A stretch of DNA of 64,000 nucleotides from JANOYJ01 sp963792485 (GCA_963792485.1 CAWBWL010000007.1:868001-932000), one strand, 5' to 3'. Positions 1 through 14,200 are shown, counted from the stretch's first letter. Translations and numbers: made by a program. The notes: generated by a model from the letters alone, not told the origin.

Positions 1-964
1 TCGGACGGCAGGTGAACTCGATCTCGTCAACGAAGCGGTCAAGCGACATGCGCTCAAGATAGAGCTCCATCTTGCCGGCCTCGATCTTCGAAATATCGAG
101 AATGTCATTGACCATGGACAGCAGATGCTTGCCAGCGGCGCTGATTTTCTGCAGGTCGGAAATCTGTTCGCCCCTGCCCTCGATCTCGGCATCTTCGAGA
201 AGGATTTCGCTATAACCGATAACGGCATTCAGCGGCGTGCGCAGCTCATGGCTCATCTTTGCGAGGAATTCAGATTTTGCGCCATTGGCCGCTTCCGCCT
301 CCTCCTTGGCGCTGGTGAGCTGGGTCATGGTGGTCTGGTGGCGCTCGATTTCACGGATGAGGCCGGACTGGGAATCGACGATCGTTGCGTAATAAATCGC
401 CATCATGAACACATAGGCCGATGCGCAGGTCGTCGAGATAATGCCGATGATGACCATGTCATCGACCGGAATGTGCACCGGAAAGCCGCCCTTCAGATAT
501 GCGGCCAGGAACGCGCCCATGCTCAGCGTGATTTCGGCAAGAACCGCCAATCGCGTGAACGGCGTTGAGCCGAGATAGAAGAAGGCGAGGAGCGGGACGA
601 TGAGGAGCCAGGCGAGAAATGGCGAGCTTGCGCCGCCATAATTATACGCGCCCCAGAGAATGGCAAAGATCAGGTTCTGCACCGACGCGAGCGCCAGCTT
701 TTCATAATCGATCTTGAGAAATTTGACCGCAAACGGGAAAGCCCAAAAGAGAGAAATGGACACGCCCAGAATCAGCGAATGCGGATAAGGCTCCGGGTCG
801 CTGAGCAGCATGAAAATCGTGATCGGATGGCCAAGGAAGGGCCCGAGCAGATGACTGATCAGGAACATGCGCACGCGCTTCTCAGCCAGCACATCTCCGC
901 GCAGGCGGTCAGGCATGAACCAGTCAATGACCCCGTCCATGGTGTTGGTTATGCCTGAAAACAT
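1..964 (-). CDS. Membrane sensor histidine kinase (3' part outside window)
   Basis: Reading leftward from the ATG at 964 the frame stays open to the window edge. The N-terminal half (about residues 35-205) holds roughly six hydrophobic segments, as in membrane-embedded sensor (MASE-like) domains. A short coiled linker follows, rich in Glu and Ala, and then a HisKA dimerisation domain with the phospho-acceptor motif HELRTPLN, whose His is about residue 239. A second HisKA helix with the motif NDILDISKIEAGKMEL follows. The ATP-binding HATPase domain would lie beyond position 1 and is not seen. The protein should autophosphorylate and pass phosphate to a response regulator or a fused receiver domain. 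Its signal is unknown. It reads in the same direction as the surface-protein genes upstream, with 86 bases between it and the stop of the barrel gene. That gap carries a CtrA-like site. The kinase assignment is firm and the specific pathway is not known. Confidence 0.9.
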   Translation of the reverse strand, partial: MFSGITNTMDGVIDWFMPDRLRGDVLAEKRVRMFLISHLLGPFLGHPITIFMLLSDPEPYPHSLILGVSISLFWAFPFAVKFLKIDYEKLALASVQNLIFAILWGAYNYGGASSPFLAWLLIVPLLAFFYLGSTPFTRLAVLAEITLSMGAFLAAYLKGGFPVHIPVDDMVIIGIISTTCASAYVFMMAIYYATIVDSQSGLIREIERHQTTMTQLTSAKEEAEAANGAKSEFLAKMSHELRTPLNAVIGYSEILLEDAEIEGRGEQISDLQKISAAGKHLLSMVNDILDISKIEAGKMELYLERMSLDRFVDEIEFTCRP

Positions 965-1015
965 GTCTTTCCCCTCAGTGGCGGAATGTGTGAAGAACAA
1001 CTTAATGCACGGCCA

Positions 1016-1030
1016 TTAACGATCGGTTAG
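1016..1030. promoter_or_regulatory. CtrA-like binding site before the histidine kinase
   Basis: The plus strand reads TTAACGATCGGTTAG, that is TTAA, seven bases, then TTAG. This is one base from the CtrA consensus TTAA-N7-TTAA. It lies 52 bases upstream of the kinase ATG, a plausible promoter position. Binding is inferred from the motif only. Confidence 0.45.
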
Positions 1031-1050
1031 TGCTCGGAGCTTGCGCCCCG

Positions 1051-4000
1051 TCAGAATTTCCCGATCACATTGAGGAAGACGCCCTGATCGTCATAGGTGA
1101 GATCGGTCAGATCATCGGAGAACTTGCCGAAATTGTAGCCAATGCCGATCTTGGCATTGTTGCCGACATGGCGGTACACGGCCGCGAGCGCGCCGAAATG
1201 GGTCTGGCCTGCCTCTGGCGTGTAAAGCACCCTGCCCTCGACCAGCGCGTCCCAGTTCTTCACAACATTGAGGTCGAGCCGGACGATGCCGAGATGTGCG
1301 CTGCTTGCCGTAAAATCGTCAGTCAAACGCGAGGTGGAAATCTCTCCGAAGCGGTAGCCATATTTTGCACCGATCGTCAGATACTCGTTGATGTCATAGG
1401 ATGCATCGGCTGACAGAATATGGCTGCGTTGCTTGGGGCCAAGGATATCGCCGTTCGCATTGACCTGTTGGGGACCCGGAAGGTCGTACAGGAAGGCGTA
1501 TTTGAACAGAACATTCCATTTGTCATTCTCGACCGGGCGGTAGGCATAGCCGATGGAGGCCTCGACGTAATCGCCGTCAAGGATTGTATCTTCATCCGAA
1601 TTGGAGATGAGAGCGTCGACATGGGCTGACAGACGCCAGTCTTCGCTGGTCTTCCACGATGTCCGCGCACGCATCAGATAGGTGTTGCGGTCACGCTTGT
1701 TGTCGGTAGAGTCTTCAAAGCGGGCTTCGAGGGCCGCCGAGGCGGAGACTTCGTCGGTCAAATAGCCGACCTTGCTCGAGAAGCCCTTGCGGTCAAAGTC
1801 GCCATTCATCGCGTCCGTGACGGTGCCGAGTTCCATGCCAAGGCTTGCGCTCCAGATTTCATCCGGGGCAAAACTGATGCCATAGACCTGCGTGAGCGAA
1901 CGCTTGTGGCCAAAGAGGTCGGCGTTGGATTCCGAGAAAGCCGAGAGCCACTCGTTCAGCTTGCGGTGCGAGCCTGCAACGATCACGCCGGAATCGCGGC
2001 CGCCGGAGATGTCGGTTCCGCCAGTTGATACCAGATCACGGTCCGGATCGAGCTTGTATCCGACGAAGGATTTGTTTTCGGGCGAGGATTCATAGGTGAC
2101 CATGGCTTCGGCGCCAATGCCGGATGTGCCGGTCGAGACAGAGCCTGTCACGCTGAGCCGGTCGGTGAGCTTCGCTTCCGCGCCCACACCAATGCGGTCA
2201 TTGCGCAGGCGGTCGCCCTTCAGGTGCGCTGTGGTCTGGCCAAAGACGAAGACCTTGGTGTTCTCGCTGACTTCATACGTCACGCGCGCGCCGATATCGG
2301 TGCGGGTTCCATTGCGTCCGGCCTTGCCGGGATCGCGATAGTCGGTCCAGCGCACGCCGGCGAGCAGCGAGACAGTTTCGGTAATCTGCGCGTCGGCCTC
2401 GATGACAGCTTCATAAAGATCGCGCGCAGGCGTTGCCGCATCGCCATCTTCTTCAAGCGCATCGAGCGCAGCGTGAAGGCTGAGGCTTTCGGTCAGATCA
2501 ACCTTGAACGAGCCGCCATAAATGCGCTTGGCAAACTTGTTCTCCGCATCAAGCGCCGAGAACCCTGCCTCGCGCTGTTCATAATACGCTTCGACCTTGC
2601 CATGGAAGCGCTCATTGGAGAATTCACCAAGGTCCGCAACTGCCTTCAGACGATACGCGCGGGCCGATTTGTTGGACGATCCCACCGGCAGTTCTTCGTT
2701 GAAGGTGAGGCCGCCATCCGCCGAGAAATGCTGGCCAAGGCCCTGCCCGCGCGATTGAGCAATCTCGGCCTCAAAATATGTGTTGTCCGACATGCGCAGA
2801 CGCAGATCCGCCTCAAGCATTTCATTGTCGGCGCTGCCGGAGGAATCCTTGTTGCCGGTAATGCCGACTTCGACATGATCGCCAAGCCATTGCGAGACGC
2901 GGCCGCCATAGATCTGACCGTCATCCGCGCCGATAGCCGGGGAATATTCGTAATTGACTACCAGGTGCTGGGAATTGTTGCCCAGGGTTCCGTTGGAAAC
3001 CGCCGAAGCATCTCCGGATGTCGAGGCAAGCGGGCTCTTCAGAATTATGACACCTTGTATATAGTCAATGTCATAGTCCTCGCCGGCTTTGAGCGTGCGG
3101 GTGGCAAGAACACGGCCGGTCAGCGGATCGCGGACCTCGACCGACACCTGCTCCGAGCCGGTGGTGATCTGTTGCCGCTTGAGGAAATAAGCGGAACCGC
3201 CTGTGCCTTTGAAATTATCGCGCTGCGGGACAGTGCCGGGCTCTGCCGCGTAAAGGTCAACCTTGGTCCTGGCTTCGCCAAAAGATGTCGCGCCTTCGGA
3301 GCGAAAGCGTGCGCCCGCGCCATAAAGGGCGCGTTCAGCGGCTGCAAACTTGGTGCCGGTGATACGGGTCTTGAAATTGCCCCACATGACATGGCTCTCG
3401 CCACGCGCCAGGCGCACATAGAACTTGCCCTTGGTTGGCGCGTCTTCGACCAGCGTCGAATCATCGCCATAGACCGGGTAGTAGTCGTCCGGGTCGAGGC
3501 CGCGCAGGATGTAACGCGGATCCTTCTTGTCCCAGCCGGTGAACAAATCCTTCAACTCGCCTTCCTGCGTGTCGGCGGCGGCAGTCAGCAGGTATCTGCC
3601 CTTGATCTTGCCCTTCAGATAGAAAGCAAGCCGTCCCTTCGTGTAGGTGCGCTTGAACTCGCCGGTCGCGGCGTTCTCAATCTTGCCCTTGAACTTGTAG
3701 CCAGCGGTCAAATCCGCAAGGCCGACATAGAACCATTCATTGTCCGGGATATTGACCTGGCGCGAAAAGGACAGGCCGTCATCCTTGATGCCATAAACCG
3801 CGACATCAACATCATGATCGCCGGGCGGCAGGATCTTTTGGGTGACGAAAGTGTTGTTTGCGTCGGTGCGGATTTCCTCGCCCAAGACTTTGACGCTATA
3901 GCCTTCCGGCACATTGCGCCCGAAAACAGTCACCGAGCCGCCGTGAACAGGAATATTGCGCGAAGCCGTGAGGTCCTTGTCGGCATTCGGGCCGGAGATA

Positions 4001-5057
4001 ACGCCGTCGCCGCGCGCTGCCGTTGATTTGTCGAGCGGGATCAGGCGGGTTTCGTCAAAGCGGCCTTTCTGGTCATAGACGCGCAGCACGTATGACAGCT
4101 CGTCTCGCTTCGGTCTTGCCGCCTGCAAAGCTGGCCTGAAATCCAGGACCGGCAGGAACGGTCGTCCACCAGATCGGCGATCTCGCCGTTCTTCATCCGG
4201 TACACCCGGAACTCGGCCTTGGAGACAAAGTCCGGATAGTTCAGATGGCCAAGAAGGCGCACATCGCCATTGGCCCCGGTCTCATGCGAGGCATTGAGAA
4301 CCTGCGTGATGTCCAGCCCGTCATATTTGACCTGAATGTCAGCGCCGGCGAGGCCGACATCGGTCTTGCGTTCGCTGTCGACTTCCGTGCTGCTGACCAG
4401 TGTTTCACCGTCCACACTGATGGCAAAGGGTGTGCCTTCGCCAAAGTAATCTTTGGTCGCGGCGCGATTCATGTTTTGTTCGGAGGGCCGCGGTTTTGGC
4501 GCTGCCGCCTTCTTGCGCAGCTTTGGCGCGGGTTCGTCTATCTTGATCACCACGGGATCGGGCTCAGCGGCGGCCAGTTCGACCTTTGGATCAGCGGCGG
4601 GCTTGGCGGGAACTGTTTTTGCGGACGCTTGCGGACGAGGTTCAACCCTGTCCTTGGCGGTCTCTGCTGAGGCTGACTTTGCAGCAGCTTGCGGAATGGG
4701 TTCAACGAGATCTTCGGCGGGGATATCCGCTTCAGTGACCACAGGCGAAACATCCGGCTGCTGCTTCATGGCCTCGCGCAGTCAATTCATGATTTGTTCG
4801 GGGCTCGGCTCGGAAGGAACCGGGACATCGCCAATCAGGTCAATTGGATCGCAAGGCTTGTTGAGGCGGCAGGTTTTTTTGGCTGATTGATTCACTGTCT
4901 GTTCTGAGGCAGGCAATTCGACGCCGCCCATCGCAAGACCCGACACTACCGAAAACATCAAAACCGTAGCAGCGGCAATATGTTTGGTGAATGCGGGAAT
5001 ACGGGCCGCTTTTGCCCGCGCACCTGCTCCTTGGAGCCGCCCCGCCCACCAACCCAT
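1051..5057 (-). CDS. Outer-membrane beta-barrel surface protein (one in-frame stop and one frameshift)
   Basis: One gene of about 1,330 codons is split in two places. Residues 1-91 (ATG at 5057) contain a hydrophobic export segment near residues 28-48. This part ends at a TGA at 4782-4784, but the same frame continues directly into a Pro/Ala/Lys-rich linker and then a folded region (4769 to about 4160). A one-base shift near 4160 moves the frame to the main 1,025-residue part. There, after beta-rich domains with the motifs YPVYGDDST and ESHVMWGNF, the last 600 or more residues are alternating amphipathic strands. The protein ends in Phe (NVIGKF), typical of BamA-recognised outer-membrane barrels. 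Proteins of this sort occur beside DUF11 or SdrD-type giant proteins, and here the 27-repeat giant lies 184 bases upstream in the same direction. A role as anchor, porter or receptor for the giants is inferred. It is not a classic TonB receptor, because no plug domain was recognised. Confidence 0.75.
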
Positions 5058-5241
5058 GATTCAACCCCAGATTCCACTCAGTTGCCAATTGGTAAACCCG
5101 TATGGTTAATCTTTCCTTTCACGGAGCCAGGATAGATGCCTAAGTGGCGGAAAATGAATCGAAATTTGTTGAACGAATCCAAAGGGAAGGCTTCACTCTG
5201 CTACTTATGGATGAGTCTTCTGCGCCGATGGAATCTGGCGT

Positions 5242-8200
5242 TTATTTGAGAACAGTCGTCTCGATCTCAAGCCTGTAGCCGCCGCCGTTCTTTTTCCAGC
5301 GCTGCTGTATAAGCTTGGCCACGGCCTTGGCGCGCTCGCGGGCCAGCGCGGCATCCGCGCCGGCATTGAGGTAGCGCAGGCGCAACACCGATTGTTCGGC
5401 TTCAAGCACCCCGATGACCTTGTCCACACCTGCGGCCCATTTGGGATCAAGTGTTGTGGAGCCCGGCTCAAACGCCTCGTCTTTCAAGTCCAGTCTGACG
5501 ACGCGCAGGATCGAGGCGCCGAAGTTGAGCTTGGATACCTTGCCCTTGGTGAGGCGGATCGTGCGCGGATTGTCGGTCGTCACGACATAGCCGGTCGGAA
5601 GCGTGCGTGTGTCGAGCTTCAGGATGAAGTTCGACCCGATCGCGCCGTCCGGGATCATGGCGCAAGGCACGCTGTAGCGGCCTTCCTTGTCAGTCGTGAT
5701 CAGCTCGCCATTGACCGTGACGAGACGCACGCCCGGCAGGCCTTTTTCCGGCTCGTATGGCGAGGTCTCGCGCATCCTGAATGCCGTTGCGGTTCCGGTC
5801 ATCAAAGACCTTGCCGATCAGATCGCTGCAGTCAAACACAGGCTCGGCTTCAATCGTTACCGTCGCCCGGCCGGTATTGCCGATCTGCGTTCCGGTGACC
5901 GGATCAACCGCTCTTGCCTCATTCATATAATCGCCCGGCTCGGCATTGACCGGAACGGACAGGGACAATGTGATTTCGGCATTGGCGCCTGCAGGCACAG
6001 TCACGTTCGCGAACATGACTGTCCGCCCGTTGACGCTTCCGGCAATCGGGGCGCCGTCAAGGCTGGCGCTGTCCGGCACGAAGCCGAAGCCGGCAGGCAT
6101 CCGGTCCGTGACATTGACGGGACCCACAGCCGCAGCAGTCGGATTCGACAGGCGGATCGTGTATTTCGCCTGTCCGCCGCGCAGGACTATCTTGGAGGCG
6201 GCGATCTTGGACACCACCAGATCGGAAGGTACGCCGACTGGAATTGGATCCAGAGGAACGTGATTGTGGACGATGTCCGGGTCACCCGAAGCAATCAGGA
6301 AGCTTGTAAAGAACGTGGTCGGCTGGCCGCTTGCGGGCGCGCCTGCCTGGATTTGAATCTGGCACGAGCCGCCAAGGACAGCGTCGCCCGGGCATGTGCC
6401 AGCATCGAGCGCTCCACTCTGGGCCGTGATTGAGGCGGCCAGGCCCGGCAGATAACCAGCAGGCGCGGTGATGGCGAGGCGGTATTCGGTCTGGCCGGCC
6501 GGACACTGCGGCGCAGCGCCTGCGGCGATGTCAAAGCGGTATTCGCCGCTCGGTCCGGTGATCTGTCCCTGCTGCACGGGTGTGACAAAGCAGATGGCAG
6601 GCAGTGGCGAGCCGGATGCGTCAGTCAATTGCAGCACAGCGCCTGCCACAGGCTGGCGGGTGACCGCGTCATAGACGACGCCCGACGGATCAATCGGCAA
6701 ATTGACATTGGTTACGTTCTGGCCAGGCGCAATGGTGATCACGCCCTCGCCCAGAACATGCACGCCATCTGGCGAGAATGCCGCGATGGTGTAGCCTGTG
6801 CCAGGGGGAACAGACGTAAAGAGGTAGCTTCCGTCCGGATTTGTCGTGGTGGTGGCAACCACAACACCATCCTTCAGGAGCTGGACCGTGTAACCGCCCT
6901 GAACAGGCTCAGAGCCGTCGTAGCGGCCATTGCTGTTGGAGTCTTCGTAGACAACGCCCGCAAGCGAACCAAGACCGGAGTCGACGATCACTGTGGCAAC
7001 GGCCGTGGCACAATTGGTTGGATTCAGCACTTCGCAGATCTGGTAGGTCAGCTGGTAGGTGCCGTTCGGCGCGCCCGGCGCGACAGTCAATGTTCCATCC
7101 GGATTGAGTGTCAGATTGCCAGTCGGATCGGCAATTGTCTGCACGAGCGTAACTGTGCCGGACGTGCCGACAGTCGGCGCGACGCCGTTCAAATCGTCAT
7201 TGAGAAGCACAGACGGCAACGTCGCGCCGCCAACACTGCTGGTGACCGGCGGATTGTCGTCCACGGCCGTGATTGGCGCCTGTTCGACATTAACCGTAAC
7301 GAGCGAATCATCGCAATTGGCCGGGTTCAGCGTCTCGCAGATCCGGTAGGTGATTGTGTAGGCGCCTGCAGGTGTTCCCGGTGCGACGGAGACGATGCCG
7401 GTTGCAGGGTCAAGCACGACGCCAGGATTGGATGCTGGCGTCAGAATGGACGCGGTGATGCCCGCCACGTTCACGGGTGTGCCGTTGATCGTGTCATTGG
7501 CAAATGCATTGATCACTGATGGATTGCCACTGGCGCCGTTCACCGGTCCGGCAGTGTCATCAACAGCCAGGATCGGCGCGGCCATTACATCCACCGTTGC
7601 GATGGCGGTCGTGCAATTGGCCGGGTTGAGGGCGTCACAGATCTGATACGTGATCGGATAAGAGGCAGCTGGCGTTCCGGGCGGAACAGTAATGCGGCCC
7701 GTCGCCGGGTCCAGCACCGGCACAGGATTGCCGGGATTGACCGGCGTTGCGGGCGTCACCACTGACACGATGACTGTGCCGCCCGGCCCTGCCGTCACGG
7801 GCGCGCCATTGAGCAAATCGCCGGGCAGGACATCGAGCACATCGGGGCCGCCCGCATAGCCGTTGATGCCGAAGACGGAATCATTGTCTGCGGTGATCGG
7901 ACCGGAGGTGACAACGACTGTGACCGTGGCCTGTTCGCAATTGGCCGGGTTCAGATTTTCGCAGATTTGATAGACAATGGTGTAGGCGCCATTCGGCGTG
8001 CCGGGCGCCGCAGAGATCACACCGGTCACCGGATCCATGGTCACGTTCGGGTTGGACGCAGGCGTGATGATCGTTGCCGTGATATCCGCAACATTGACCG
8101 GAGCGCCATTCAGCGTGTCATTGGTGAATGCATTGCCAAGCGCCGGATTGCCCGCCGCGCCATCCACAGTCGGCGTCGTGTCGTCATTGGCGACAATCGG

Positions 8201-11200
8201 CGCTGCCGTGACCGGCACGGTGACGGTCGCCTGATCGCAGTTCGCCGGGTTCAGCCTTTCACAGATCTGGTACACGATCGTGTAGCTGCCCGCAGGCGTG
8301 TTCGGCGCGACTGAAACAATGCCCGTGACCGGGTCCAGCACAATTCCGGGGTTGGCGGCTGGGGTGACAATCGTTGTGGTGAGGTCAGCAATATTGACCG
8401 GCACGCCATTCAACGTGTCGTTCGGGAAAATATTGACCGCATTCGGGTTTCCGGCAATTCCGCCGGCAGCAGGCGCGATATCATCGGTGGCAATGATAGG
8501 CGCGGGCGCGACGTTGACGGTGGCAACAGCGGTCGTGCAGTTGAGCGGGTTGAGCGTCTCGCAAATCTGGTAGGTGATGTTGTAGGCGCCAGCAGGCGTT
8601 CCGGCCGGCACCGAGACAAGACCCGTTGCGACATTGAGCGTTGGAACGGGACCGCCACTGATCGGCGTTGCAGGCGTGACCACCGACATGGAGATGTTGC
8701 CAGAGCCGCCAAGCAGCGCAGGATTGCCATTCAGCGTGTCACCCGGCAGCACGTTCAACACATCGGCAGCGCCGGTCAAGCCGTTGACGCCGGAGACCGA
8801 GTCATTGTCGGCAACGATATTGCCCGCATTGACCGTGATGGTCACGGTCGCCGGATCGCAGTTCGTGGGGTTCAGGACTTCGCAAAGCGTGTAGTTGATC
8901 GTGTATGGTCCGGCAGGCGTGCCAGGCGCGACAGTCACCGTGCCATCGGCATTGACCGTCAGCGGGCCGGTGGTGACGGGCGTCACCGTGACATTGGCAG
9001 GCAGAGCCGGCGCGCCGTTCAGCGTGTCATTGGTCAGGATATTGATGCCCGGCACGACGCCGCCGACAGCGCCATCAGCATTGCCGCTGTCATCATTGGC
9101 CACGATAGGCGCTGCGATCACGTCCACAGTGGCAACAGCGGTGGCGCAATTGGTTGGGTTCAGGTTTTCGCAGATGCGATAAGTGATCGTGTAGGGACCC
9201 GCTGGTGTTCCAGCCGGAACCGAAACAAGCCCTGTGGCCGGATCAAGCACTGGAACCGGCGCGCCTGGGCTGACAGGCGCTGCGGGCGTGACGATGGACA
9301 TCGTCACATTGCCGGAGCCGCCAAGCGTTGCCGGACTGCCGTTCAGCGTGTCGCCCGGCAGAACGCTCAGCGCATTCGGAGCACCAGTCAGGCCATTGAC
9401 GCCGCTTGCGGAGTCATTGTCTGCAACGATGTTGCCTGCATTGACGGTCACCGTCACCGTAGCCGTGTCACAGTTTGTCGGGTTGAGAATTTCACAGAGC
9501 GTGTAGGTGACGCTGTAGGGTCCGGCTGGCGTGCCAGGAGCGACGGTCACGGTGCCATTGGCGTTGACGGTCAACGGCCCGGTCGTAACCGGTGTGACTG
9601 CGACTTGTGAGGGCACGACTGGCACGCCGTTCAGCGTGTCATTGGTGCGCACGTCCAGCCCTGGAATGACCCCGCCCGCGCCGCCAATATTGCCCGCGTC
9701 ATCATTGGCAACAATGGGGGCAGGATCAACTGGAACGGTAATTGTGGCCGTGTCGCAGTTTGCTGGATTGAGGTTTTCGCAAATCTCATAAACGATAGTG
9801 TAGCTGCCCGCAGGCGTGCCAGGCGCGACCGAGACAACACCGGTTGCCGGATCCAGCGTTACGCCGGGATTGGAGGCGGGCGTGATGACACTCGCAGTAA
9901 TGTCGCCCGGATTGACCAGCGTGCCGTTCAGCGTGTCATTGCTGAAGGCATTGCCCGCCGATGGGTTGCCGGAGCCGCCATTGACGGCTGGCAGCGTGTC
10001 ATCGGCAGCCACAATCGGCGCGGCGATGACGTCAATTGTGGCCACTGCCTGCGCGCAATTGGCAGGGTTCAGGTTCTCACAAATCTGGTAAGTGATCTGG
10101 TAGCTGCCCGCAGGCGTGCCAGCTGGAACATTGACCAGGCCGGTTGCGGGATTGAGCACGGGCACAGGCGCGCCGCCGATGGGCGTTGCCGGAGTGACGA
10201 CACTCATGGTCACATTGCCCGCGCCGCCAAGCGTTGCCGGATTGCCGTTCAGCGTATCGCCTGGAAGCACGTCAAGCACGCCCGTCGCGCCGGTCAGACC
10301 GTTAATGCCGGAGACAGAGTCCGCGTCAGCGACGATGTTGCCCGCGTTGACGGTGATCACAACATCTGCCGTATCGCAGTTCGCCGGATTGACGATCTCG
10401 CAGACCGTGTAGGAGACTGTATAAGGACCGGCAGGCGTGCCCGGCGCGACTGTCACAGTGCCATCGGCGTTAACGGTCAGTGGTCCGGTGGTCACCGGCG
10501 TGATGACGACTTCCGACGGCACGAGGGGCGCGCCGTTCAGCGTGTCGTTTGCCAGAACATTGAGGCCGGCCACTACTCCGCCCACCGCGCCGTCGCCAAC
10601 GCCTGAATCATCCACCGCAATAATCGGCGCGGGATTGACCGTGACGGTGACTGTCGCCGGATCGCAATTGGTTGGGTTCAAATTCTCGCAAATCTCGTAG
10701 ACAATTGTGTAGCTGCCCGCAGGCGTGCCCGGCGCGACCGACACTGTTCCCGTTGCCGGATCAAGCGCGACGCCCGGGTTGGAAGCCGGCGTCAGCACAG
10801 TCGCTGTAATGTTGGCGGCGACAACCGGATTGCCGTTCAGCGTGTCATTGGCGAAGGCGTTGACCACAGATGGATTGCCCGACGCGCCATTGGCCGAGCC
10901 GCTGTCGTCATCGGCGACAATCGGCGCTGCGACAACATCAACGGTCGCGGTATTCTGCGCGCAGTTTGTCGGATTGAGCGTCTCACATATCTCGTAAGTG
11001 ATCGCATAGCTGCCTGCAGGCGTGCCCGCCGGGACCGAAACGAGCCCGGTGGCAACGTTGAGGACCGGCACAGGCCCGCCGCCGATCGGAGTTGCGGGCG
11101 TGACGACCGACATCGAGATGTTGCCCGCGCCGCCCAGCAGCGCCGGATTGCCGTTGAGCGTATCGCCCGGCAGAACATCCAGCACATTCGCCGCGCCGGA

Positions 11201-14200
11201 GAGGCCATTAATGCCGGAAGCGCTGTCGGCATCGGCGGCAATGTTGCCCGCGTTTACGGTGATGACGACGTCTGCGGTGTCGCAGTTGGTTGGGTTCAGG
11301 TTCTCGCAGACCGTATAGGTGACTGTGTAAGGCCCGGCGGGCGTGCCCGGCGCGACGGTGACAGTGCCATCGGCGTTGACGGTGAGCGGACCCGTGGTGA
11401 CCGGCGTGATCGTGACATTGGCCGGGACGATCGGCACGCCATTCAGCGTGTCGTTGGTCAACACATTGAGACCCGGCACTGTGCCGCCTGTGCCCGGACC
11501 GCTGCCGGCATCATCCACGGCGACAATCGGCGCGGCCACAACGTCAATCGTGGCGTCCGCCTGATCGCAGTTTGCCGGGCTGGCGATTTCGCAGATCTGA
11601 TAGGTGATCGTGTAGGTTCCAGCCGGCGTGTTGGCTGGCACCGAGACAAGACCCGTCGCAGGATCTAGCACCGGCACCGGATTTCCCGGATTGACGGGCG
11701 TTGCAGGCGCGATGACCGTTGCCGTCACATTGCCGCCAGGCCCGACGGATGCAGGATTGCCGCCCAGCGTATCGCCCGGCAGGACATCCAGCACGTTCGC
11801 CGCACCGGTCAGGCTGTTGACGCCGGTGACGGAGTCATCATCCGCAATCACGGGTCCGGCGCTGACGCCCACGGTGACCGTCGCCGTATCGCAATTGAGC
11901 GGATTGAGGTTTTCGCAGAGCTGATAGGTGATCGTATAGCTGCCCGCCGGCGTGCCGGGGGCGACCGACACAATGCCCGTTGCCGGATCAAGCGACACAC
12001 CGGGATTGGAAGCGGGCGTGACAATCGTCGCGGTCACATCCGTGATGACAACCGGATTGCCGTTCAAAGTGTCATTGGCGAAGGCGTTGATGACATTCGG
12101 GCTGCCGGTCGTGGAATCCACCGGCGTCGGTACATCATCATCGACCACAAGCGGCGCAGAAGTGACGCCAATGGTCGCCACACCCTGATCGCAATTGGTC
12201 GGATTGAGGTTCTCGCAGATCTGGTAGGTGATTGTGTAGGTGCCCGACGGTGTCATCGGCGGCACGGTGACGAGACCTGTTGCAGGGTCAAGCACTGGCA
12301 CCGGATCGCCGGGCGCAACCGGCGTTGCAGGCGTGACGACGGTCATGGTCACATTGCCCGTCGCACCAAGCGTCGCCGGATTGCCGTTCAGTGTGTCGCC
12401 GGGCACAACGTCAAGCACATTGGCAGCGCCGGTCATGCCGATAATGCCAAGGACAGTTTCGTCATCCGCCACGATTGTTCCCGGATTGACCGGGACGGTC
12501 ACAACGGCCTGATCGCAATTTGCCGGATTGAGATTTTCACAGATCTCGTACGTGATTGTATAATTGCCCACAGGCGTGCCCGGCGCGACCGAGACGATTC
12601 CGGTCGCCGGATCGAGCGAGACGCCGGGATTTGAGGCTGGCGTGACAATCGTCGCCGTGATGGCCGCGACGTTTACCGGCGAACCGTTCAGCATGTCATT
12701 GGTGAAGGCGTTGACGACCGATGGATTGCCAACGCCTCCATTGACACCGGCCGGCGCATCGTCTGCCGCCAGGATCGGCGCGGCAACAACGTCAATGGTG
12801 GCAACGCCCTCATCGCAAGTGGCCGGATTGAGGTTTTCGCAAATCTGGTAGGTGATCGTGTAGGTCCCGGCTGGCGTATTGGCCGGGACCGAAACCTGGC
12901 CCGTGGCGGGGTCAAGCGCCGGAACTGGCGCGCCGGGCGTCAGCGGGGTCGCCGGCGTGACGACGGTGAGCGCGACATTTCCGGCGCCGCCAAGCGTCGC
13001 CGGATTGCCGTTCAGCGTGTCACCAGGGATGACATCAAGCACGTTCGGCGCGCCTGCCAGACCATTGATCCCGGAAATGCTGTCGTCGTCGGCAACAATG
13101 ACACCCGCACCGACCGTCACTGTGACATCGGCCTGATCGCAATTCGTCGGATTCAGCGTTTCGCAGATTTCATAGCTGATCGTGTAGCTGCCAGCCGGCG
13201 TACCCGGGGCGACGGATACGACGCCGGTGGCAGGGTTCATCGACACGCCGGGATTGGAGGCGGGGGTTACAATGCTGGCTGTTATGGTCGAGACGGTGAC
13301 CGGCACACCATTGAGCGTGTCGTTTGAGAAGGCGTTGATGACGGATGGATTGCCCACCCCACCGTTCACAATGGCCGGATTGTCGTCAATGGCCACGATG
13401 GGTGCGGAGTTGACGCCGATGGTGGCCACTGCCTGATCGCAGTTGGTTGGATTGAGGTTCTCGCAGATCTGATAGGTGATTGTGTACGCGCCAGACGGCG
13501 TCATCGGCGGCACGGTGACGAGACCGGTGGCCGGATCGAGCGTTGGGACTGGTCCGCCATTGATGGGGGTAGCTGGCGTCAAGACCGTCATCGTGACATT
13601 GCCGGTGCCGCCAAGCGTCGCCAGATTGCCATTCAGTGTGTCGCCCGGGAGAACGTCGAGGATATTGGCCCCGCCGGTCATCCCGACGATGTTGAACACG
13701 CTATCATCATCAGCGGCTATCGTACCCGAGCCAACCGTCACCGTGACATCCGCCTGGTCGCAATTTGTCGGATTCAGCGTTTCGCAGATTTCATAGCTGA
13801 TCGTGTAGCTGCCCGCAGGCGTGCCAGGCGCGACCGAGACGACGCCTGTGGCAGGGTTCATCGACACGCCGGGATTGGAGGCGGGGGTTACAATGGTTGC
13901 GGTTATGGTCGAGACCGTCACCGGCACGCCATTCAGCGTGTCATTGGTGAACGCGTTCACGACCGACGGCTCGCCCACGCCGCCATTCACACTGGCTGGA
14001 TTGTCGTCAACAGCAACTATCGGCGCGGAGTTTACACCAATTGTCGCTACGCCCTGATCGCAGTTGGTTGGATTGAGGTTCTCGCAAATCTGGTAGGTGA
14101 TTGTGTACGCGCCAGATGGCGTCATCGGTGGGACTGTGACGAGACCTGTTGCCGGATCAAGAGTTGGAACCGGACCGCCATTAATGGGCGATGCAGGCGT

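Noticed and set aside
2224..4026. Long plus-strand open frame of about 600 codons opposite the barrel protein gene
   Set aside because: It is antisense to a gene with clear signal and barrel features, has no recognisable domain, and its composition is what G+C-rich antisense frames give.
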